DNA of 64,000 nucleotides from Taudactylus pleione (GCA_031769625.1 JAUIMM010000566.1:4097001-4161000); one strand, 5' to 3'. Positions 22,374 through 34,081 are shown, counted from the stretch's first letter. Program-made: numbers and translations. Notes: a model not told the origin generated them from the sequence alone.

Positions 22374-23327
22374 AATATCAAAAATGTTATGTTATTACCC
22401 TTTATTTTCACATTTCAAAAACACATCAGTGGCAGTGTGATCGTTTGCTTTAAACAGAGGTTCCACTTTAGTAAGTCTATGTAATTTTATGAACTTTTTT
22501 ATTTCACCCTGTGATTAGGCTGTGAATTACTTTTTTTTATTTTCATCTTTACGTTTAACAGACTTTTTTCTACTTTATGCTTTCTTACATACTGGTGCTG
22601 GTCACATGCTCTTATAAAAGCGCCCAGCACCAATTTTTGTGCGTGCTGCTGTATAATGACCCTTTTAGGTACCGTAAAAAAAACAATGCACAACACTATG
22701 TATCTTCCTAGCTGCGGGCACTCCACTGTCAATGCCAGGGCACAGTACATTTCAGTGTTTAGTGGTGAAGACGAGCCCTGACTTTTTGGCTGCACACGAG
22801 TTAGAAGGTCAGAGAGAGAAATCACACGCTCTTTAAGTGCTGTGTGAGAAAGGAAGGGCTGTCGGACCTCATTAGTTGTCAGAACTAACAATACAGAGCT
22901 GACAATGAAGGTAATTTGGAGCCTTTTGGCCATTAATCATTTTCATGACAAGCTTGACGGCAGCATGGAGCCTCTGCTCAGTTTAGGGTTACATGTGTGT
23001 CTGTTTATACATGTGCATAGCTGATGCTGTTTCTCATGTCAGGGAGGGGAAAAAAAACCCTCATTAGTTAGGAATTCTGTGCTGTTAAGTGGAATCGGTG
23101 ACAAGGTCCAACAGTTGCCACGGATGTCACAGCAATATACAGACAGAAGGGCCAACTTAGAAGCTGAACAATACATATCAAAACACCATTAAATAATAGG
23201 ATGAGTGACACATTTTACCAGGCAAATCAGTTATACGATTCAAACCCATCCAAGCTAAAACACAGACAGCTAGTCTGACAGTAAAGTCCTCATATAATAA
23301 TGATATATTGCTGAGTACTATGTAAAG
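22374..23327. other. Intergenic; candidate conserved non-coding block near 22890-23060
   Basis: The minus-strand frame 22933-22499 has no domain or splice context. The segment around GGCCATTAATCATTTTCATGAC and GACGGCAGCATGGAGCC is low in CpG, lacks repeat ends and contains a TAAT-type homeodomain core. That is suggestive of regulatory sequence in a gene desert, but this is inference only. Confidence 0.25.
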
Positions 23328-24201
23328 CAGGGATGGGGACCCTCAGGCCCGGGGACTGTATAAGGCCCGTGGAATCATTTGGTCTGGCCCTCTGAGCTTT
23401 TTTTTCTGCTAGCCTCATATGGCTAGCAGGGTGCCTTAGGGGGATGTAGTTTGGAAGCCGACGGTCTAAATGCCGACCGTCGGCTTCCAGACTTTCTAAT
23501 CCCGGCATGGTACTAATGACAGGCGTCGAAAACTCAACGCCTGTCATTAACCAGACGCCGGAAGACCGACGTCCGGTATACCGAACGAAGGTAAGCCAGG
23601 CGCGGGCAGCCGCGGGGGGGGAGGGTTAGGTTTAGGGCTCCCGGGGGGACTTAGGATTACGCACCCCCCCGGGAGGGCTAGGTTTAGGCTAGGGGAAGGG
23701 GGGTTAGGGTTAGACACATCCTGGGGGAGGTTACGGTTAGGCACCCTCCCCCGGGAGACTTAGGTTTATGCTGCGGGGAAGGGGGGGTTAGGTTTAGGTA
23801 CTTGGGGGGGGTTTAGGGTTAGGCACTTGGGGGGGAGGTTAGGGTTAGGCACCCCTAAGGGAGGGTTGGAGGGGTTGGAATTAGATTAGCGATACTTACT
23901 TTAGGGACGATCAGGATTTTCACCCTTGCCAGGCTGCCGCTGTCGGGGTTTGAACCGCCGGCCCTGCATCCGGCGGTAATACCTACTACACCCTGCCTTA
24001 GGACGCTTCAGATGGTCACACTGTTGCCCTTACAGCTCATTGGAGCAGCCTCAGTATGCTACGGGCATTGCTGTAATCACCGGCGATTGTGGCCCCACCC
24101 CTTGTGATGTCACATGGAGGGGGCGTGGCCTGCACCAGGCCCACAAATAATGTTACATATATCAAAATGGCCCTCGGCAGAAAATAGGTTCCCCATCCCT
24201 G
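23328..24201. mobile_element. hAT-like element, perfect ATGTAAAG duplication
   Basis: Starts CAGGGATGGGGACCCTCAGG and ends TAGGTTCCCCATCCCTG, inverted repeats, with ATGTAAAG on both sides (23320-23327, 24202-24209). The terminal parts also pair as GGCCC-rich arms. Inside sits a second composite: hairpin GAAGCCGACGGTC / GACCGTCGGCTTC (about 23454-23487), then a telomere-like G-rich minisatellite and the GGGGTTTGAACCGCCGGC segment. No transposase. Confidence 0.85.
23610..23880. repeat. Telomere-like GGTTAGGGTTAGGCAC minisatellite
   Basis: About eight degenerate units of 25-35 bp, each GGTTAGG(G/T)TTAGGCAC plus a run of G or CCCC. It lies inside the hAT-like element at 23328-24201. Confidence 0.75.
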
Positions 24202-25350
24202 ATGTAAAGGTTCTATTCTGCAAACGAGCAGGGTCCTCTGACCTTATGTCTCACAGCTGTACCCCCTCGTCTACACATTCACACACTGTACATTCTTTGT
24301 GCCATCTCTAACTGTATGATCATTACATGTATGATTTGCACATGCTCTGAACTGTATGGTCATACCTGCTCTGAGAAGTTACACGTCCTGTATAGAAACG
24401 TATGTACTTGTACTCCATGTCTATTTTGTTATTGTTTCCTTACCTGTCCATCGTTGGGGAATTTGAGGCGCCTTTGAATTAAACTTTGATGATATGGTTT
24501 ATATTTACCAGTATTGGAGTGTCCTATATAATAGCAGGCTTTGAAAATTTGTATTTTCTGTAGCAAAAATAATGATCCCTAAGTTACTCTTTACTAACAG
24601 ATAAAGGGGCCTATTCATCATTGCTTAAACGGCCCGCTAACCATGCCACATATTTAAGGTAACGGGCCATTCATCATCAGGGGTCCGATAGGACCACCTG
24701 ATATACAGCAAACTCCGAAAACTGAAAGTTTTCAATAACATGTCTTCTATATGTGGAATTAAACACTATGCAGAATTCAAAGCAATTGTACATTATTTGT
24801 TAATAAGGGAACCGTTATGGCATTTTTGGTCAAAAACTGCTTAGGGGGGGGAAAAAAACCATATGAAAATATTCTGTGGATGAATATCTGACCCCAAATG
24901 CTATGTACTAATAAAGTCAGAGCCATGATAGCTCATGGATTCCATTTTATATTTGTTCAAATTCTCTGTACAGACTTACCAAGTAGTTATAGGGAAGTAC
25001 AGAATGTGTAAATGTGCTCACACACTGACAGCTCATCAGCATTTTGTGTTTAGATGAGTTTTAGGATGTTTCAGCAAATTTAATGAGTTTTAGCTAATTT
25101 CATATTTTCAGTACAGCCCAAAACATAAGTATAGATAAGCATAAGTTTTGGCTAGAAAGAGAAGTCTTAATACAGAATAATTAGCTAATAGAATTGCTGT
25201 TAATATGCATTAATCAGGAAACGCCTTATATGATATGCTATATAAGTGGATTGAATGCCTGACTGATACCTGTTGTGATGAACTCTTGGGGGTCCTGAGA
25301 AGCCCCCTTTGATAGTACAAAACTAAAAACATACAAAGTATATGGACTGT
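24202..25350. other. Intergenic; AT-rich unique block near 24880-25250
   Basis: No gene or delimited repeat. The end of the stretch contains ATTAGCTAATAGAATTG and TTAATATGCATTAATCAGG, dense homeodomain/POU-like cores in CpG-poor sequence, so it is a candidate regulatory element (inference). Confidence 0.25.
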
Positions 25351-25702
25351 GGGCCTGATTCAGCAAGTGCACTGCTGATCGAAGATTCCCGATTATCGTG
25401 AATGTGCGCGTACGCAGGACCCATTCTGAATGACAGGCAGAGGAATTTTAGGGGCGGACGGGATCAGACGGCGTTCCTGGAAACGGGGGCATGTCCGCCC
25501 CGTTTTCCGAAAGTGACCAGCCCAGGATCTGCGTTGATCAACACAGTGTCCTGTGCTTGCAAGCCGGCCAGGCTGAGTAAGCTGAGGCTTACTCAACTGG
25601 CTGGAGGCCCAGCGCAGTCCACCATCGCGACCATCGACCTCCGATGGTCGCGATGGTGCCTGCGTGCAGCTTTCCAATTGCGATCCTTGCTGAATCAGGC
25701 CC
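25351..25702. mobile_element. Harbinger-type element with serial hairpins
   Basis: Ends GGGCCTGATTCAGCAAG and CTTGCTGAATCAGGCCC are perfect inverted repeats, flanked by TGT on both sides (25348-25350, 25703-25705). Two large hairpins lie near the right end: GCCGGCCAGGCTGAGTAAGC with its near complement, and ACCATCGCGACCATCG / CGATGGTCGCGATGGT (16-bp perfect arms, about 25621-25657). The second is the same motif as the hairpin at 3663-3696, linking the two elements. Confidence 0.8.
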
Positions 25703-26449
25703 TGTGATGGGTTACAGCTGTCCTTTTCCAATTTCTTGGAAAAGGGCAGCTATAACCCAACACAGCCGATTGTCAGTTAAGGTTTCCCTGGGGTGCCAAA
25801 TAGGGAGCGGTGACTACTTACAAGCACGCAAGTGCTCACTCCAAGGTAGTGAGAGCAACATGTGGGCAGATATGGGGGGGCATTGGGTAGGACGGAGAGT
25901 TGCTAACACTGCAAGAGAGTGCGGTAAGTTGTAGAGGAGCAGACTACTGCACCTGAAGCTTGCAGATTGAGAGCCCCTTCATGTAAACTATTCTACAATT
26001 AAAGGGGAGGGTCCATCCAAAAATAAATTTTTTACAACAACCTACTAGCAATTATGCAGTCATTATGTCGACGTGGTCACAATGTCGACATTGAGAATGT
26101 TGATAGGCAGAATGCTGACTGTACATTCTAAATGTTGACATCTTGTAACGAACAACTTCCCACCAATACAAATGGTATTACTAGTACTAGGTGTCCTTAT
26201 TGCCATGACTTATCCTGTTACACAAATATGTTTCCTATCACGTGGTTATAATCCTGACCTTTACATTCAGTAGAGATCCTTATTCTCATTGTGCTCAGCT
26301 CTGGTCTGTGCATTGAATACATCGCTCCCTGATGATCTATAGGTCTTGGCGAATAACACAGAAGAAAGCCTGAAAGATACAGCCTGTACACATACCTTAA
26401 TGTTACCTGGAGGCAGTAAATCCTTTCAGTAGTAGTGAAGGAGCCTGAT
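25703..26449. other. Intergenic with one short hairpin
   Basis: A hairpin directly follows the element: GGGTTACAGCTGTCCTTTTCC and its complement-like GGAAAAGGGCAGCTATAACCC (25709-25758). Further on, repeated ATGTCGACAT-like motifs (26068-26140) suggest a small decayed MITE. Nothing coding. Confidence 0.4.
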
Positions 26450-26952
26450 TCAGAAGTGGAGGCTGCCGTGTCAGTTGCCAGAGTCACGGCTGCGATAATA
26501 CATAAAGGTTAATATCAGCCTTTCCCTGGTGTAGTAAGAAAGCTGTACGACGCCCACTTTGAGCGTCTCTGCGCGCTGTAACACCACCGGTGACTCTTGA
26601 CACGTCACTATCAGTGCAGCATGGTGTGCACCTTCAACACTTGCACCAGTCCTATGACAGGAACAGCTTATCCTTCTGAATATGGCCTCTGTGGCTGCGG
26701 CTCTGCTACAGAGAACACAGCCGCTGCCTTCACGTCAGACCACCTCCCAGTCCCCACCCAGGAATGACCATCACTTTGCCGCCCCAAATTTGGTACTGTC
26801 TGTTCCGAACGCAACCACATCTTTGCACACTCTGTGTAACGCTTGCGTCCTAGGGTTTTCAGGACTACTTGAGATGCGGCGTGGGAAATAATCGCTCAAC
26901 TACATGAACATCGGCATTGCGTTCAAATTGCGTGCCCCTCTAAATCAGGACC
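26450..26952. mobile_element. Harbinger-type element, diverged
   Basis: Left end GGAGCCTGATTCAGAAGTGG and right end CCTCTAAATCAGGACC are imperfect inverted repeats of the same terminal type as 28030-28614. The target duplication is not recognisable. Interior is GC-rich without coding capacity. Confidence 0.5.
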
Positions 26953-27652
26953 ATTGTGCCAAAGGATGTGGTTTAGCAGGATAGCATGCCCCAGAATAGA
27001 GGACGGAGCAGCTTTCTTCCTGCAACTTCAGGTAGTACAAATAAATAGCCCAGTCCCTATAGGTAGGAATACCACAACCAATCTAATGATACAATAAAAA
27101 CTATCCATGTTGTTTTTTTCATGAGGAAAATGCAATAAATAGTTTAACCTTTCTTGTCTGATTTTCCGTGTCATGTGCATTAGAGCTGCATTCAGTAGGT
27201 TATTGCATTACCACTAATATATCACACAGAGGATGTAACTGACACCCATTTGTCTACATTCATACGCTCTTATCTATGCCGTATCCAACAACAGAGGAGA
27301 CCCAACATGCCTTTGCCTGTGCTAATCATCTATATCACTCCCGATGTGTCATATTAGTTTGGCTTTAGGACGTCAGTGTCTTCAGTCACCTCACAGAGCT
27401 AATTACTTGTGCTGGTTGTGGTGGCTGTGCTGAGAGACAGCTTGTAAGTACAGACTGACATTTTTATTTTAAATGAGACAGGTCTTTCAACATGTCTTCT
27501 AATCTATTTTCTGAAAAGACTATTAGTCTCTGTCTGTGAGTTATGAATTCCCACTATATTTAGTAGTGCAACAAAGACAAATGTTGGGAGCACTATTATT
27601 AAATACCTGCCACCTGCACATTTAGCTAATACCTGTATAAACATACACTATA
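26953..27652. other. Intergenic; candidate conserved block near 27100-27560
   Basis: CpG-poor unique sequence with TAATTAC and GCTAATCATC motifs, no repeat ends, no protein-like frame. Confidence 0.25.
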
Positions 27653-28708
27653 GGTCTTATTCAGAGGTGGGCGGTAATGTGAGCAGTGACTGGGTCTTTT
27701 TACGCAGCGCAAATGCGTTTTTATGCTGTCTCAGCCGATAGGATTCATACAAAGACGCCCACTGGCTGTGACTCAAATCCGCCGCTTTGCGTAATAAATC
27801 CGTCGTTGTGAGTAATACGTTGTACCATCAGACGCACATCGGTTGCACCATTGGACATCAGCAGCCCTGTGGTTGCTAAGAATGTCCCTCGGAACATGGC
27901 CGCAACTGCGAAAAAAGACGCACGCATTTGGCTAGTCACTTCCCACACCAGCCAGGTACACACACTGCAATTGTCTCTTTCTGCGTCCAAATTCACTCTG
28001 CGTCCCCTGGCAGTAACCATCAGGACACAGGGCCTGATTCAGAGCCGGACGCTATTTGCGGACGGTCGTTCCAAAAAAGGGACCGGCTGTTTAAATTGTG
28101 CGCTCGCTCTTTGCGGTTTGTTGACGCCTCTATGTCTGAATGAGCGAACGAAAAATGCGCTTGCTATTTTGTAAAGACGCCCCTTTGCCGTTCGCATCAC
28201 ATGTCATCTCCGGTATTTATTAGATTAATCGGGTACATCGAAAGGCATCTGAACTGCTCACAGTGCTTGTGGTAGGATTTTCTTCCCGCTATCACTGCGA
28301 GCAGTTCAGGCTAAAAGACAACCAAGTGACGTGGTCGATGACGCTCCTTTACTAATTATGCACTCACATTAAATGCCGTTTTGACCGTTAGGCACGCCTG
28401 CGTTCGGATCTCCACTCCCCCGTTTTCAAGCACCTTCCCTTGTTACCACCTACAAACGGTACATTCTGTCAATCAAATTAGCAGCCCCTCGCTGTTTTGC
28501 GAGCGCATGATTTCCGACCGCAATGACTGGTTTGCGCATGCGCATTACGACCCATAAACATGTGCAGTTGTGCGAACATCGCTCAGAGCGAACGAGCGGC
28601 TCTGAATCAGGCCCACAGTGCGCAGTGCGACTCAGACGTATGCACAGACTGAAAACATCAGCCACTTGTGACCGAAATCTACACTGTGTCCACCACTGAA
28701 TCAGCCCC
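27653..28708. mobile_element. Outer Harbinger-type element, split by a nested copy
   Basis: Left end GGTCTTATTCAGAGGTGG and right end CCACCACTGAATCAGCCCC are imperfect inverted repeats; TATA flanks each side. Internally, GACGCACATCGG...TGCGTC-type motifs occur. At 28030-28614 it is interrupted by a second element of the same terminal class, which makes the outer one the older insertion. Confidence 0.6.
28030..28614. mobile_element. Harbinger-type element, nested, ACA duplication
   Basis: Ends GGGCCTGATTCAGAGCCGG and GCGGCTCTGAATCAGGCCC are near-perfect inverted repeats with ACA on both sides (28027-28029, 28615-28617). The right half matches 230-483 closely. Internal hairpins include CGTTCGCATCACATG-type segments and GAGCGAACGA. 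This copy defines the ends of the family in the window. Confidence 0.8.
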
Positions 28709-28772
28709 TATATTATTATACTATTATTATACTACAGTATATGGAAAAACACATATTGCATCTACGCTACAG

Positions 28773-28949
28773 GGGGGTATATTTACTAAACTGTGGCTTT
28801 TTAGAAGTGGAGATGTTGCCCACAGCAACCAATCAGATTCTACTTAACATTTATCTAGCACATTCTAGAAGATAATAGCTAGAATCTGATTGGATGCTAT
28901 GGGCAACATCTCCACTTCTAAAAACCCTGCACTTTAGTAAATATACCCT
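28773..28949. mobile_element. Frog-type MITE (TATATTTACTAAA ends), copy 1
   Basis: Almost the whole 177 bp folds on itself: left GGGTATATTTACTAAACTG, right AGTAAATATACCC; inner AGAAGTGGAGATGTTGCCC pairs with GGGCAACATCTCCACTTCT, and CCAATCAGATTCTA with TAGAATCTGATTGG. Confidence 0.8.
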
Positions 28950-29976
28950 CAACTGGGCATTTCTACTCTAATTTCATCTTTTCTACAGTTGCCTCTTTAT
29001 CTGAAAGAAGTTATCCATCTTGATGGAAGATATAAATACTACAAAGTATTACATAGAGAGAAAACATCCCATCTGCTGGCAGGAGAATGTGTACAGTGCT
29101 TAGGTGACATAATCATAGGAATGGCCATCGACCATCAACGGCCATCGACCGTCATTTAATACAAAATATCGCATCGGACGAGCATACTGGACAACCCGGC
29201 ATGCCCAACCGATCGATATTTTACCCCTGGTCGCCCGCACACCCACTACGATTATCGGGGGGATCCGCTGATATCAGGCAGATCGCCCCGATAATTGTAT
29301 AGTGTATGCCCGGCATTACTCTGGGAAACCAATTACAGCCGGTGAACTGGTGCAGCCACAATCTAAAATGCAGATGCAGGTGTACAATTCCTGCACTAAG
29401 ACAATAATGAAATAACTGTTAAACTCTGCAAAAATATATATTTTATTAACTGATTTTGAAATTAAACATTTTGATAAATTGTGGATTCCTTTCTACAACG
29501 GCAAAGCGACCTCTTATGTGAACATGTGATAATATTAATATGGGACTAACCTTACTTTGTGTCTCTAAAATATAAGTTACACTCTGTGCCTTAGCAGGAC
29601 AATATTATGCCCTGGGGCCCCCCTCCCACACGTCACACAGAGAGGGGGCTGGGAATAGGAAACTGAGAGTCAGGCGTGTCCTAAGGATGTGCCAACAACT
29701 CTAAGGTGGATCGTTATGCACCCTGCAAGCCAACTGCAGATGTCGATGATGCAGCGATGGTAATGTCCTCTCTGCCTTGTACCCTGGGCAGCCGCACCAC
29801 TTGCACACCCCTAATTACAGCCTGGGTATACTGCTAGGAACCATGCGGCTCTGATTATAATCACCTAAGGAAAGATGGATTAAGTGCTGGGCCAAAAAAG
29901 AAGGCAGTCAGCACCTTGCACCTGCATTTTGGATTATATACTGTATTTGCAGTCACAGAAGTGTATTTGGAAACTA

Positions 29977-29979
<3 letters not shown>
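28950..29979. other. Intergenic; decayed repeat at 29107-29330
   Basis: The part 29107-29330 contains paired motifs (ATGGCCATCGACC, CCCCGATAAT / ATTATCGGGG) and looks like a decayed GC-rich MITE. The remainder, 29331-29979, shows nothing specific. Confidence 0.35.
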
Positions 29980-30017
<38 letters not shown>

Positions 30018-30026
30018 TATATATGC
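29980..30026. repeat. AT microsatellite
   Basis: An uninterrupted (AT)n run of about 33 bp, then an ATAAATATATAT variant. Confidence 0.9.
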
Positions 30027-31510
30027 GGACCAACCCCCCTTGGAAGTTTGGCGAACCACCAAGAAACATATATAAATATATATAGATTTAGTCCTGGTTT
30101 TTATTAAAACCATTCACTTCCTGTTCATTTTCATATGAAAACGCAGACAACCCAATGTACATATGCAAAGCATTTCCTTTAGAAACGTCATCTCTGCCTA
30201 CATGTACCAAAGATATTTAATAATGCCTTACGGTGGACCTGTCACGCTGTTTTGAAAGCTCTAGCATGAATAGCAACATAAGTCTAATTGTAACGTACAA
30301 TTATTATTATTATTATATATCATTTTAGATGAAATATACTAACTATGCCTTACAGTCATTTAACTGGGTAGCAGTCCTGAAAACTGGCAGCCTCCCTATA
30401 GTTTGTTGAGAGTATTGAGAGTGTGACAGGACAACAATGGTGCATGGCATGTACTTTAGTTTTGTTTGAAGTCCATTTAGATATATAAAAAGAATTATAA
30501 TTATAAATGCGTTTACTGTAGCATTATCCTGTAAGGCTCCAACCCTTCTACTGTTGCTTGCCTATTTCAGACTGGCAGCGGTGTAAGCCCCTCCCACCCC
30601 ACTCATGCACCAACAAGGTCCCCCCTTGAAGGATAGCCAAGAGCAGTGCACCAATTGGAGCCTTCGGTTGGCGGGATCAGAGGATCTCCACATTGTAGAG
30701 GGGAAAACAATGTAACTTTGTATGTTTTAATTTCTTCTTCCATTCAAACTAAATTGAACATTTTAGGAGGAGTTCTCCATTTATTCTTAAGGGTCAATAA
30801 AATTAAATGCTTTGCTAAGGCAAACTTGCATCACTCACATACATTGTGTCAATGTGCGCACCCACAAATGCAAGATTCAATCAGGAACAGCGTGGGACCA
30901 TGAGTCTTTTCTACAATAAGTGACATGGCAGAACAATATGAAAGGATGGGCAAATCATCTTAAACCCTAAAAAAAGTGCCAACTGAGATAGCAGGACAGT
31001 ATAGAAGGCTATTAGTGACCATAATCAAATTACTGATTTTCGCATTTGCTTTTATTAATGCTGGTAAAATAATAGACAACAAGGGTGTTTCAGGCAAATT
31101 AAAGTCTTTACAGACATTTTCTGCACCCCAAAATATTGTAAAGTGATTTTCAGTGTTTTATACACGTTTTCAAAAAAAGGGGAAAAAAATGTAGCTTCCA
31201 TCTGCAAGTTCATAAGCCCCTCTCCATCAATAGTGCACCTCTACATACAGGGTGTCTATAATTAAAGTTCGCCTATTCCAAGCAGTCTACAGCAAAATCT
31301 ACTTATCGGAATGTCAGCACATCATAATGATGTAATGGAAAGGAAATTCACATCATATATATACATATATATTTTTTGTTGTTGTTGTTGCAAAAAATCA
31401 CCACCAGGGGGCATTTTCCCACTTCTAAGGTATCAGATATGCAAATCCGTACATCTCTGAAACAGGCCCCATGTCTTTTTGGCCGAATCATACTTTAAAC
31501 TCCAGCCTAT
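30027..31510. other. Intergenic, nothing recognised
   Basis: Mostly unique, AT-rich. Contains (ATT)n at 30301-30315, (GTT)n at 31378-31389 and the segment 31245-31330 (GGGTGTCTATAATTAAAGTTCG) that resembles a transposon end, but no partner end is seen. The frame at 30646-30903 has no motif. Confidence 0.3.
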
Positions 31511-31686
31511 GGGGTATATTTACTAAAGTGTGGGTTTTTAGAAGTGGAGATGCTGACCATAGCAACCAACCAGATTCTAGCTATTATCTTCTAGAAGGTG
31601 CTAGATAAATGTTAAGTAGAATCTGATTGGTTGCTATGGGCAACATCTCAACTTTTAAAAACCCCGGCACTTTAGTAAATATACCT
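31511..31686. mobile_element. Frog-type MITE (TATATTTACTAAA ends), copy 2
   Basis: Same family as 28773-28949, about 90 percent similar by eye: GGGGTATATTTACTAAAGTG at the left, CACTTTAGTAAATATACCTC at the right, and the same inner pairing. Confidence 0.8.
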
Positions 31687-31700
31687 CTTACACACTAGAC

Positions 31701-32016
31701 CAGTGGTTCCCAAACTTTTTTGAATCACGGCGCCCTAGAGTATCAGCATTGTTTTCACGGCACCCCTAAACCGAAAGTTTGTTATTGAGAAATTCAGAAA
31801 TAAAATGGAGTAAAGTAGTAAAGTGAAGTAAATTGTGCTGACCTGTCATCTTTAGGTTCAGTTATGTGATGGTGGACAGGTTTGAGCTTCTGTTTATCCA
31901 CATATTTACATTGACCATAAATAATTTTATTTGGTGCTGGACCATCAACCTGAGACGCCCCTGCAAGTGTCCCGAGGCACCCCAGGGTGCCATGGTGCAC
32001 AGTTTGGGAACCACTG
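31701..32016. mobile_element. hAT-like element, perfect CACTAGAC duplication
   Basis: Ends CAGTGGTTCCCAAACTTTTTTG and ACAGTTTGGGAACCACTG are inverted repeats; GGCGCCCTAGAG / CCAGGGTGCC pair further in. CACTAGAC flanks both sides (31693-31700, 32017-32024). Confidence 0.85.
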
Positions 32017-32199
32017 CACTAGACGATATCTTGATCGATTTGGCCGAATCTGACACATCGGAAAGAAAAATCGTTCATATCGTCCAGTGAGTACGCACGA
32101 TGCCGATGCACGCTCCCACGGGTCGTCCGTCTCGCATCCTCAGATCTTTTGTACATGCAGAAAGATGCCAGCATCGGCAGTCTTATAAGACTGCATAAT

Positions 32200-32640
32200 G
32201 AAGAAGGCACTATAATGGTCTGGACTGAACTGGATGCCCCTTTATACTGCTTCAGTCACTCATCTTGAAAAAGGCGACAGTGTAGCGCCGAAACGCGTAG
32301 AAAGAGTGACAGGGGCAGTATATCCAAACTACTTAATTTTCCTACATTTCCCATATTGAACACCCGGGTTCCATTCTACATATGGAGATTGTGGATTTTG
32401 TCATAACATCTGAAGGAAGATCAAAGGACTGGATAAAGATACCTTTATGTGTCTTCATATTGTCTTACTGATACACCTGTTGAATGGATCTATGTGGAAC
32501 AACTCCTAGCGCTGTTTTGGCTCTCTTCTGTTTTGTTGATATGTATATGTATTGAACTGGTGTTTCATTTTTGAGTGCCGCTCTGGAGTGTGGTGCCGGA
32601 CTTAGTGTATATCCTTTTTCATTAGAAATCAAATACCAGC
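32200..32640 (+). repeat. Probable Penelope-like element terminal repeat
   Basis: The region carries a hammerhead-like fold (32255-32310) followed by sequence such as CCTAGCGCTGTTTTGGC that I associate with amphibian Penelope-like elements. Penelope-like terminal repeats are known to carry minimal hammerhead ribozymes. Ends are not delimited. Confidence 0.35.
32255..32310 (+). ncRNA. Hammerhead-ribozyme-like fold, degenerate core
   Basis: Order of parts: stem I GTCACTC (32255-32261), core CTTGAAAAA in place of CUGANGA, stem II GGCG (32273-32276) with CGCC (32286-32289), then GAAA (32290-32293), a minimal palindromic stem III ACGCGT (32293-32298), A at the cleavage position and the stem I partner GAGTGAC (32304-32310). 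Topology is complete, but the conserved core departs from consensus, so activity is doubtful. Confidence 0.45.
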
Positions 32641-33892
32641 CTGCATTCAGCCAAAACTAACCACCGCCTCTTAAAAAAGTGATAGCAGCCTGGTCCCTCG
32701 CTGTACAGTATACTCTCCCACTGCTAGGGACCATTACATTTCGGTACCAGCATCTACCTCTCACGTGCAGCTGAAAGTCACTGCTACTAATGCAGCGAGG
32801 ACCGTTCTCTTGTGATGTTACTGGAGTCTCCGACAAGTGAAACTCTGACCACAGTAATAGTAAAAGTGTTCGGCATTGATGGACAGTACTAACAGTACTA
32901 ATATTAAAGAGGTCATTGCTGTGTGAGTATACACTATGTATGAGCTTAATGCTAAAATGGCTCCCACCAAGTGCACTGTAGATAGGGTGGCTACTCGTGG
33001 TGACTAGGATTAGTACAGTCCTGATTTACTGTATAGTTTTGTGTAGGTGACGGGCACTAATTAAACGGAATAATTTCACATAATACAGGAGAAAATAAAC
33101 ATTATAAAGAAAAACAAAGAACAAAAAAAAACTGGAAATAGGAAATCTAATGTACTGTAGGCTAACTGCATTCTGCTACCTGTAAGAAGACTGATTAATC
33201 ATTTTTTCTTTTAGATTTCACTCAGGCTATTAATGATTTACAGCTTTTTAAGTGCCAAGCAATATCCTACATGACATGTGATGTAGCAGGTAGAGAGGTT
33301 TTGGACACTTACAGCATAAACCCTGACCACCAGCCTACCTTCTCTCTGATCACATGACCACCGAGGAGCTTGGTGACTGACTGGCTCAGACAAAGAGATG
33401 TTTCCGAGAAAGAGACACATTTCTAAGGGGGCAGCCATTTAAATCTTCCCTACATGTCAATTTACAAAGGGAGTAACAAGATATAGGATGCCTCCTGGAA
33501 ATCCTATTCAGCTTTGTATTAAAAAGGTACAAAACTTGCTGTACACAAGAAAAAAAAAATATCTCTGTTTGATTGCAACTTTAAATGAGCTGAAGAAAAC
33601 ATTAATCTATCAGGTTCACCCTTTGTGTAAACATGAGTCATTTAAACCTTAATTAATTTAGCCTGACTAAGAAGTGGCAGTCCTATTACTCCCTTCCATT
33701 CTTAACAATACAAGTAGTGTAGGCCTGTAACCAGCGTTTCTCAACCTTTAAGTGCTTTAGGTACACTCACAACATAATTTTGCCTTTGAGGCACACTGCA
33801 ATTAAAACACAAGAGAACATTTGTGTAGGTTAAGAACAAACCTAATACTGAAGCTGAGCGCCTAGTTATAATGCCTCAATTTCAGTTGTTCT
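32641..33892. other. Intergenic; candidate conserved block 33180-33680
   Basis: From 33180 the sequence is CpG-poor and unique, with CTGATTAATCATTTTTTC, GCTATTAATGATTTACAGC and CCTTAATTAATTTAGCC. A degenerate hAT end (CCAGCGTTTCTCAACC) is at about 33731. No gene seen. Confidence 0.25.
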
Positions 33893-34081
33893 CAAACTCA
33901 GTCCTCAGGACCCCACACAGGTCATGTTTTCCAGGTCACCCAGCAGGTGCACGGGTGTGTTCATTACTCACTGGCACATTTTAAAAGATCAATATGTGGA
34001 GCTAATTATTTCACTTGCGATTCAGAGAGCTGGAAACCATGCAGTGTTGGGGGTCCTGAGGACCGCGTTTGAGAACCTGTG
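33893..34081. mobile_element. hAT-like MITE (CAGTNGTTCTCAAAC)
   Basis: Ends CAGTTGTTCTCAAACTCAG and CGTTTGAGAACCTGTG, with CCTCAGGACCCC / GGGGTCCTGAGG inside. Flanks CTCAATTT and CTCTATTT agree at 7 of 8. Confidence 0.75.

Noticed and set aside
22499..22933. 144-codon minus-strand frame
   Set aside because: No recognisable domain, AT-driven Lys/Ile/Val composition, no splice partners; lies in unique intergenic sequence.
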